From Pseudorhizobium tarimense (lineage in GTDB: Bacteria > Pseudomonadota > Alphaproteobacteria > Rhizobiales > Rhizobiaceae), in contig NZ_JALJRA010000004.1 in NCBI RefSeq assembly GCF_022968135.1, positions 75,538-139,537 of the forward strand: 64,000 nucleotides of DNA, read 5' to 3'. Positions 58,116-64,000 of this stretch are shown here, piece after piece. The notes under the pieces are model-generated. The model was not told the DNA's origin, ran no database searches, and was given only the letters and a program-made list of their open reading frames with translations. The translations under genes and the position numbers were made by a program. The first letter of the stretch is position 1, and the number at the start of each line of letters is the position of its first letter.

Positions 58116-58982
58116 TTAGGCGCCGATGAGCTTGGCCCCGGCCCGCGAGATCCAGGAGCCGCGGTTTTCCCGCGGCTCGACGCCGCCCGTCTGCAGCAGC
58201 TTATAGGAGTCCGCATACCACTGGCTGTCCGGGTAGTTGCGGCCCAGAACCGCCGCCGCCGTCTGCGCCTCTTCAACGATGCCCATCGCATAATAAGCCT
58301 CGACGAGGCGTGCGAGCGCTTCCTCGACCTGATTGGTGTTGGAATATTCCTCGACGACCACGCGGAAGCGCTTGATCGCGGCAAGATATTCCTTGCGCTC
58401 GAGATAATAACGGCCGACCTGCATTTCCTTGCCGGCGAGCTGGTCGCGCGCAAAACGGATCTTCGCCTGCGCATCCTCGACATATTCGGAATCGGGATAA
58501 TCCGTCACCACCCGCTGCATCGCGTCGATCGTCTGCGATGCGGCCTTCTGGTCCTGGGTCACGTCGGCAATCTGCTTGGAATATGACAGGCCGACGAGAT
58601 ACTGGACGTAAGCGGAGTCTTCCGAATTCGGGTACTGCTTCAGGTAGCGGTTGCCCGTGCTGATCGCCTCGTCATTGCGGCCGAGCCGATACTTGCTGAA
58701 GGTGCTCATCACCAGCGCCTTGCGACCCCACTCGGTGAACGGGTGCTGCCGGTCGATGGCGTCGAACTTGCGGGAGGCTTCGGCGATGTTGCCCGCCTTC
58801 ATGTTCGCCAAGCCCTGATTGTAGAGCAGCTCCGGCGGCTCGCTTTCGAAGCCCAGCTTGGTGATGTCGATGTCCTTGTCCGACTGGCAGGACGTCACGG
58901 CGGCTCCGGCAACGCCAAGTGCCAGGCACATTAAGGCAATCCTCGCCGCTTTCTTCATCACAACAGACTTCGCATAAACCAT
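58116..58982 (-). CDS. bamD: outer membrane assembly lipoprotein BamD
   Basis: A 288-residue TPR lipoprotein of the Bam complex that folds outer membrane proteins. The lipobox is VTSC with acylated C32. Tetratricopeptide repeats run from about residue 50 to 260 ([51 protein letters not shown]). AGGAAC precedes the ATG at 58982, the best start; an ATG at 58958 would leave a shorter signal sequence. Confidence 0.96.
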   Translation of the reverse strand: MVYAKSVVMKKAARIALMCLALGVAGAAVTSCQSDKDIDITKLGFESEPPELLYNQGLANMKAGNIAEASRKFDAIDRQHPFTEWGRKALVMSTFSKYRLGRNDEAISTGNRYLKQYPNSEDSAYVQYLVGLSYSKQIADVTQDQKAASQTIDAMQRVVTDYPDSEYVEDAQAKIRFARDQLAGKEMQVGRYYLERKEYLAAIKRFRVVVEEYSNTNQVEEALARLVEAYYAMGIVEEAQTAAAVLGRNYPDSQWYADSYKLLQTGGVEPRENRGSWISRAGAKLIGA

Positions 58983-59154
58983 TCGCAAGTTCCTGATCGT
59001 CACGCGCACAAGTGCCGCAGCTCAAGTTGGCCTTCTAGCCTTACAAGCAGGCTGAGAGCAACGCAATGCGGAGGCATTAACGCAATTTTGTGGCACAGCC
59101 TTCTTCACCGCCAGTTGATGACTGTTCCAATTTCTCCGTCGCCTACGTCCACAC

Positions 59155-59181
59155 AAAGAAAAGCCGCCCACGAGGGGCGGC
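59155..59181 (-). terminator. terminator after lpxC
   Basis: On the minus strand GCCGCCC / GGGCGGC with a CTCGT loop is followed by TTTTCTTT. It lies 25 bases past the lpxC stop, separating lpxC from bamD. Confidence 0.88.
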
Positions 59182-59205
59182 GAGTTGGACTGGAAGCAAG
59201 CGAAA

Positions 59206-60159
59206 TTACGCAAATTCGGCGACGAACTCCGGCGCCTTGACCGGTACGAATTCTCCGGCACGAACACGATGGCTGCGCACCGGCGCCTCGACGATCTCGT
59301 AGGCAGTCGGATCGCTGAGCAGAGCCTTCAGCGCGTTGGCATTCATCTTGTGGCCACCGCGATAGGACCTGTAGCAGCCGATGAACTGGGCGCCCGCGAG
59401 CGCAAGATCGCCGACGGCATCGAGCGTCTTGTGACGCACGAACTCGTCCTTGTAGCGAAGGCCCTCGACATTGACGACGGTGTCGTCGTCGGAGATGACG
59501 ACCGAATTTTCCAGGGACGAGCCCAGCGCATAGCCGGCAGCCCAAAGACGCTCGACGTCACGCATGAAGCCGAAGGTGCGAGCGCGCGACAATTCTTCCT
59601 TGAAGGTCGCAGCGGTCAGGTCGCCCTTCCAGCTCTGCCGGCCGATCAGCGGCGTGGAAAAGTCGATCTCCACCTCGAAGCGCGTGCCTTCATAGGGGCG
59701 GAACTCCGACCAGGAAGCGCCCGAATCGATCCGCACCGGCTTCACCACGCGGATGTAGCGGCGCTTGACGCCCAGGTTGACGATCCCGACCTGCTCGATG
59801 GCCTCGATGAAGGCAAAGGAGCTGCCGTCCATGATCGGCATCTCGCCGGCATCGACTTCGACAACCACGTTGTCGATGCCGAGCGCATAAAGTGCCGCCA
59901 TGACATGCTCTATTGTCGCGATCCAGGTTGCCGGCGAACCACCGAGGATGGTGCAGAGATCGGTTGGGCCGACCTGCGAAGAAACCGCGCGGTATTCGAC
60001 GCAGGTGCCGTCTGCCAAGGTGCGGCTGAACATGACGCCCGTTCCTGCGTCGGCAGGCTGGAAGGTGAGCGTGACCGGCGTACCCGAATGAACGCCGATG
60101 CCCGTCAGAGTGACGGGAGCAGCGATGCTGGTTTGAAATCCGAGAAGTCCGATCGTCAT
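59206..60159 (-). CDS. lpxC: UDP-3-O-acyl-N-acetylglucosamine deacetylase
   Basis: A 317-residue zinc deacetylase committing lipid A synthesis. The N-terminal LTGIGVHSGTPVTLTFQPADAG (in two parts) and the zinc ligands in IEHVMAALYALGIDN (H near 79) and HKTLDAVGDLALAG (H and D near 237-241) are intact. The frame extends to 60240, but the ATG at 60159 has AAGG at nine bases and the family start TIGLLGFQTSI. It is followed by bamD and preceded by ftsZ. Confidence 0.97.
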   Translation of the reverse strand: MTIGLLGFQTSIAAPVTLTGIGVHSGTPVTLTFQPADAGTGVMFSRTLADGTCVEYRAVSSQVGPTDLCTILGGSPATWIATIEHVMAALYALGIDNVVVEVDAGEMPIMDGSSFAFIEAIEQVGIVNLGVKRRYIRVVKPVRIDSGASWSEFRPYEGTRFEVEIDFSTPLIGRQSWKGDLTAATFKEELSRARTFGFMRDVERLWAAGYALGSSLENSVVISDDDTVVNVEGLRYKDEFVRHKTLDAVGDLALAGAQFIGCYRSYRGGHKMNANALKALLSDPTAYEIVEAPVRSHRVRAGEFVPVKAPEFVAEFA

Positions 60160-60362
60160 GTCAGTTGCCTTGTCATGTTCCCGCCACCCTGAAGCGGCGG
60201 GCAATTCCCTGCAGGCGTGTCGCCTAAGGCGAAGCTGCATCTATTTCATGGTCCTACATACGCAGCCTGGAACAACAATCCAAATCACTGTTTCTTTCGG
60301 ATTGTTACGTCAATAACCGTTTGATTCGCTTCTGTAATTCCACCCGGAAATTCCGCGTACGG

Positions 60363-60392
60363 AAAAGGCCCGGATCCTGCGATCCGAGCCTT
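60363..60392 (-). terminator. terminator after ftsZ
   Basis: A 12-pair stem AAGGCTCGGATC / GATCCGGGCCTT with a GCAG loop (minus strand), then TTCC. It starts 27 bases past the ftsZ stop. Confidence 0.85.
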
Positions 60393-60418
60393 GCCTCTTC
60401 TGATGCTCCAGAAGTCGA

Positions 60419-62173
60419 TCAGTTTTGCTGGCGACGCAGGAAAGCGGGGATCTCCAGTTGGTCGTCTTCCTGACGGGCCGGAGCCTGCGGGGCCGCACGA
60501 CCGTGATCGTCAAGCTGACCGCGGCGCGGTGCATAGAGGCTTGCTTCAGCCGAGAGCGGACGACGCTGCTGCGGAGCCGCGGCGGGGGCCGGAGCCGCCA
60601 TCTCGGCGTGACCCTGATCCTCGTCTTCACGACGGCCGAGCGAGTTGGTGATCCGCTTCAGGAGACCCATCGGGCCGCGCTCTTCCTGGACGTGCTGGAC
60701 CTGGTGGGCGCGGTGGTCCATCTCGGCCTTGACGACCGGCGGGAAGTCCTCGACGCGCGGCATGCGGACCTGCTCGACGGTTTCGCGCATAACCGGAGCG
60801 GGTGCTTCCGGCTGAGGCATGCGCGGTGCGGCCTGCATCATCGGAGCAGGCTGAGCCTGCATCTGCGGTGCGGCAGCAGCGCGCAGAACCGGAGCTTCTG
60901 CCGGGGCAGCGGCTGCAAAAATGCGGCTCTGCGGGCGGAATTCAGGTTCGGCCTGCTGAGCAACCGGCTGCGGTGCGACAGGCTGCGGTGCGGCCGGACG
61001 GGGAGCTTCGGCGATTGCGAGTTCGCGTTCCATCTCGGCTTCCGCCTGACGGATCGTCTCAGCGACCGGATCGGCCTTCGGTGCCTGCATGAGCGGAGCA
61101 GGCTGCACTGCGGCCGGAGCCGGAGCAACGGCCGACGAAGGACGGATCACGGGACGTGCCGGAGCAGCGGCCTGAGCCTCGAAACCGCGGACATCGCCAT
61201 GGTGGGCGCTGCGATCGATGCCAGTGGCGACAACCGAGACGCGGATGAGACCTTCAAGTGCTTCGTCGAAGGTGGCGCCAAGGATGATGTTGGCGTCCGG
61301 ATCGACTTCCTCGCGAATGCGGGTTGCTGCTTCGTCGACTTCAAAGAGGGTGAGGTCGCGACCACCGGTGATGGAGATCAGGAGGCCCTGGGCGCCCTTC
61401 ATCGAGGTCTCGTCGAGCAGCGGGTTGGCGATCGCTGCTTCCGCAGCCTGCATCGCGCGGCCCGGGCCCGAAGCCTCACCAGTGCCCATCATGGCGCGGC
61501 CCATTTCGCGCATCACCGAGCGGACGTCAGCGAAGTCGAGGTTGATCAGGCCTTCCTTGACCATCAGGTCGGTGATGCAGGCAACGCCCGAGTAGAGCAC
61601 CTGGTCGGCCATCGCGAATGCGTCGGCGAACGTGGTCTTGTCGTTGGCGATGCGGAAGAGGTTCTGGTTCGGGATAACGATCAGCGTGTCGACCGATTTC
61701 TGCAGTTCCTGGATGCCCGATTCGGCAAGGCGCATGCGGCGCTGGCCTTCGAAGTGGAACGGCTTGGTAACGACGCCGACGGTCAGGATGCCCTTGCTGC
61801 GGGCAGCCTGTGCGACGACCGGGGCTGCCCCCGTGCCGGTGCCGCCGCCCATGCCTGCGGTGACGAAGCACATATGCGTGCCGTTGAGGTGGTCGACGAT
61901 CTCGTCGAGGCACTCTTCAGCGGCGGCGCGGCCGACTTCCGGCTGCGAGCCGGCGCCGAGACCTTCGGTCACCTGCGCGCCCATCTGGATGATTCGCTCG
62001 GCCTTGGTCATCGTCAGCGCCTGGGCGTCCGTGTTGGCGACGACGAAGTCAACGCCTTCCAGACCGGCGGAGATCATGTTGTTGACAGCGTTCCCGCCAC
62101 CACCACCGACGCCGAAGACGGTGATCCGAGGCTTCAGCTCGGTGATATCGGGCTTTTGCAGCTTGATGGTCAT
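60419..62173 (-). CDS. ftsZ: cell division protein FtsZ
   Basis: A 584-residue tubulin-like GTPase that forms the division ring. The GTP motif [10 protein letters not shown] is at 109-118; residues 1-320 are the globular domain. A disordered Pro/Ala/Gln-rich linker of about 250 residues follows, and the C-terminal peptide [15 protein letters not shown] binds FtsA and other partners. The long linker is typical of Rhizobiales FtsZ. It lies 84 bases downstream of ftsA. Confidence 0.98.
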   Translation of the reverse strand: MTIKLQKPDITELKPRITVFGVGGGGGNAVNNMISAGLEGVDFVVANTDAQALTMTKAERIIQMGAQVTEGLGAGSQPEVGRAAAEECLDEIVDHLNGTHMCFVTAGMGGGTGTGAAPVVAQAARSKGILTVGVVTKPFHFEGQRRMRLAESGIQELQKSVDTLIVIPNQNLFRIANDKTTFADAFAMADQVLYSGVACITDLMVKEGLINLDFADVRSVMREMGRAMMGTGEASGPGRAMQAAEAAIANPLLDETSMKGAQGLLISITGGRDLTLFEVDEAATRIREEVDPDANIILGATFDEALEGLIRVSVVATGIDRSAHHGDVRGFEAQAAAPARPVIRPSSAVAPAPAAVQPAPLMQAPKADPVAETIRQAEAEMERELAIAEAPRPAAPQPVAPQPVAQQAEPEFRPQSRIFAAAAPAEAPVLRAAAAPQMQAQPAPMMQAAPRMPQPEAPAPVMRETVEQVRMPRVEDFPPVVKAEMDHRAHQVQHVQEERGPMGLLKRITNSLGRREDEDQGHAEMAAPAPAAAPQQRRPLSAEASLYAPRRGQLDDHGRAAPQAPARQEDDQLEIPAFLRRQQN

Positions 62174-62257
62174 TGTACCCGTTCCTTCTCACTCTGGCCG
62201 CATCGCCGCCGGCCTGTTCATTGCCTATTCTTGAGCCCTACCCGCGCGGGGATCGGG

Positions 62258-63586
62258 TCAGAAACTTTCCTTCAGCCACTGTCCCATGCGGGACAATCTG
62301 CCGTTCCCATTGCCGAGGGAGGCGATCAACCCTCCCTGCGACGCATGTGTTTCCATGTCCGCGACCTGGGGATAGATCATCAGTCCGACCGCCGTCGAAA
62401 ACGCGGGACCCTTGGCTGCCACCGGCAGGCCGGAGACGCCCATGGGGCGGCTGATCCGGACGTTACGGGCGAGGATCCGCCGTGCGGTCTCGGGCAGCCC
62501 CGTCAGCTGGCTGGCGCCGCCCGTCAGGACGACGCGCTTTCCGACAATCGGGCTGAAGCCGGACGCCTGGATGCGGTCCCGGATCAGTTCCATCGTCTCT
62601 TCGATGCGAGCCCGGACAATCCGCGTGACCAGGGCGCGCGGTACCTGCGTCGGCTGATCACGATCATCTTCGCCAATCGGCGGGATCGAGATCAGTTCGC
62701 GCTCGTCTGCACCGTTCGGGAATGCGGAGCCGTGGACGACCTTGAGCCGCTCGGCGTCCTCGATGCGCGTGGAAAGACCCCGTGCGAGGTCAGTAGTGAC
62801 GTGATGGCCGCCGAGTCCGATGGCATCGGTGTGCACGAGCTTGCCTTCCGCGAAGACGGAGATCGTCGTCGTGCCGCCGCCCATGTCGATCGCCGCGCAA
62901 CCCAGTTCGACTTCGTCGTCGACGAGTGCAGCAAGACCGGAAGCGTAAGGCGTTGCCACCATACCCTCGACGGAAAGATGCGCGCGGTTGACGCAGAGCT
63001 CGAGGTTCTTGAGCGTTGCGCGTTCCGAGGTAACGACATGCATGTCGACACCGAGAACGTCGCCGAACATGCCGAGCGGATCGCGGATGCCGCGTTCGCC
63101 GTCGAGCGAGTAGCCGGTGGCGAGCGAATGAAGGATGGCCCGATCCTGGCGCTGCGACTGCTGGCTGGCGGATATCAGCACCTTGCGAAGATCAGCGCCC
63201 TCCACTTCCTGGCCGCCGAGATCGATTGTCGCCGTGTAGACGTCGCTCGCCAGGCGGCCGGCCGAGATATTGATGATCAGACTGTCGACGGTCAGTCCTG
63301 CCATGCGCTCGGCGGCGTCGACGGCCAGACGGACGACGCTTTCCGCTGCATCCAGGTCTGCGATCACGCCGGACTTCACCCCGCGCGAACGCTGGTGGCC
63401 GATACCGATGATCTCGATGTTGTGCGTGCGGCCGGGCAGCACCAGGCTTTCCTGACGCGGCGTCAGGCGGCCTATCATGCAAACGACCTTGGTGGAGCCG
63501 ATGTCGAGCACCGATACAACATGGCTGCGCTTGGAAGAGAGCGGCTTCAGGCGCGGGAGGAAGTGCGACGAACCGAAGAGGCTCAT
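62258..63586 (-). CDS. ftsA: cell division protein FtsA
   Basis: A 442-residue actin-like ATPase that tethers FtsZ to the membrane. VVSVLDIGSTKVVCMIG (phosphate 1, near residue 23-39), GCAAIDMGGGTTTISVFAEG (phosphate 2) and VVLTGGASQLTGL (adenosine motif) are visible. The C-terminal MGQWLKESF is the amphipathic membrane helix. The ATG overlaps the ftsQ stop by four bases. Confidence 0.97.
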   Translation of the reverse strand: MSLFGSSHFLPRLKPLSSKRSHVVSVLDIGSTKVVCMIGRLTPRQESLVLPGRTHNIEIIGIGHQRSRGVKSGVIADLDAAESVVRLAVDAAERMAGLTVDSLIINISAGRLASDVYTATIDLGGQEVEGADLRKVLISASQQSQRQDRAILHSLATGYSLDGERGIRDPLGMFGDVLGVDMHVVTSERATLKNLELCVNRAHLSVEGMVATPYASGLAALVDDEVELGCAAIDMGGGTTTISVFAEGKLVHTDAIGLGGHHVTTDLARGLSTRIEDAERLKVVHGSAFPNGADERELISIPPIGEDDRDQPTQVPRALVTRIVRARIEETMELIRDRIQASGFSPIVGKRVVLTGGASQLTGLPETARRILARNVRISRPMGVSGLPVAAKGPAFSTAVGLMIYPQVADMETHASQGGLIASLGNGNGRLSRMGQWLKESF

Positions 63587-64000
63587 GAGTCCACTCCCGC
63601 TTTCTTGAGGGCCTTCGAACGCGCTTCCAGCGCTTCCTTGCGGCGATCCATGGCGCCGGCGGTCAGTTGAACGGTGGTGCGGTCGCCGAGACGAAGATCG
63701 ATGGCGGCGATGTCGCGCTCCAGGATGCCCTGCTCCGCCTCGAGGCGTGAAAGCACGGCGAGCGCCTGATCTACGTTGCGCTCGGGAAGCTTCAGCACCA
63801 CACCGTTGCCGAGATGCAGATCCCAGCGGCGACCGGCGACGCGGACATACGCCCGTACACGGTTCTTCAGCTCAGGCCAGCCGGCGAGTTCCTGCTCGAA
63901 GGAAGCCGCAGCGGTTTCAGCGTCACGACCGACGAAGAGCGGCAGGGTCGCGAACTTGCTGTCACGCAGCGGAGCGATAATCTTGCCGTTGCGCTCGATC
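63583..64000 (-). CDS. ftsQ: cell division protein FtsQ (C-terminal part)
   Basis: The reading frame enters from the right edge and ends at 63583, so only the last 138 residues are seen. They match the beta domain of FtsQ: IERNGKIIAPLRDSKFATLP, ELKNRVRAYVRVAGRRWDLHL and VDQALAVLSRLEAEQGI. FtsQ is a bitopic membrane protein linking FtsB-FtsL with earlier division proteins. It is translationally coupled to ftsA. Confidence 0.93.
   Translation of the reverse strand, partial: IERNGKIIAPLRDSKFATLPLFVGRDAETAAASFEQELAGWPELKNRVRAYVRVAGRRWDLHLGNGVVLKLPERNVDQALAVLSRLEAEQGILERDIAAIDLRLGDRTTVQLTAGAMDRRKEALEARSKALKKAGVDS

Noticed and set aside
56532..58586. A 684-codon frame antisense to recN and bamD
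   Set aside because: Same cause; the opposite strand encodes intact RecN.
60425..63670. An open frame of 1081 codons antisense to ftsZ and ftsA
   Set aside because: It is the mirror of strong genes in high-GC DNA, is rich in His, Arg and Asp, has no domain and no ribosome binding site.

Overview
The window is chromosomal DNA from a high-GC alphaproteobacterium, almost certainly a member of the Rhizobiaceae. Four things point there. The end of the window carries the ftsQ-ftsA-ftsZ-lpxC-bamD-recN string with a long-tailed FtsZ. The tmRNA gene is circularly permuted and encodes the alphaproteobacterial tag ANDNYAEARLAA. There is an SspB-type ClpXP adaptor of the alpha class. Many small rhizobial families are present (DUF4169, DUF1127, RHH_4-like, CreA, DUF2778). 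Genus cannot be settled by reading alone.

Layout, left to right. 1-2.8 kb: the 5' part of a RecD-like helicase, then a LysE exporter and a cobalt-type nitrile hydratase operon (alpha, beta, accessory), all on the minus strand. 3-6.4 kb: an aldo/keto reductase and ilvB-ilvH, the latter preceded by a branched-chain leader peptide and attenuator. 6.6-11 kb: HerA-like ATPase, miaA, serB and an acetyltransferase. 11-16.5 kb: a minus-strand run thyA-folA-hflK-hflC-degP (one-carbon metabolism followed by membrane protein quality control). 16.6-18.1 kb: ssrA (tmRNA), sspB and two small genes. 18-23.3 kb: a large AsmA protein and a GlcD-type FAD dehydrogenase. 23.3-24.6 kb: a 1.2 kb gene-free stretch with inverted and direct repeats. 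24.6-32.3 kb: an NTF2-like protein, an RND efflux pair and uvrD. 32.3-45.7 kb: accessory metabolic genes and regulators (a frameshifted XRE/MmyB regulator, ABM monooxygenase, HxlR/SDR pair, MDR reductase, M20 amidohydrolase, DUF2778 protein, YeeE/YedE channel, a ruined DUF2254 gene, pncA, azlCD, an aminopeptidase P). 45.9-53.3 kb: DUF1127, prmA, SCO, cheW, a secreted protein that appears to have lost its stop codon, a heavily decayed FAD dehydrogenase, creA, an exonuclease and an acetyltransferase. 53.3-64 kb: ligA, an MBL hydrolase, recN, bamD, lpxC, ftsZ, ftsA and the end of ftsQ.

Functionally, most genes are housekeeping: amino-acid synthesis with attenuation, tRNA modification, envelope assembly, division, DNA repair, and ribosome rescue coupled to proteolysis (ssrA beside its own adaptor sspB). 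The accessory parts show gene decay in at least three places, and no transposase, CRISPR array, rRNA or tRNA was recognised. The least explained features are the exporter-led nitrile hydratase operon with a metal-binding leader on the alpha subunit, the apparently leaderless ilv leader peptide, the stop-lost secreted protein reading through its terminator, and the repeat-bearing 1.2 kb gap.
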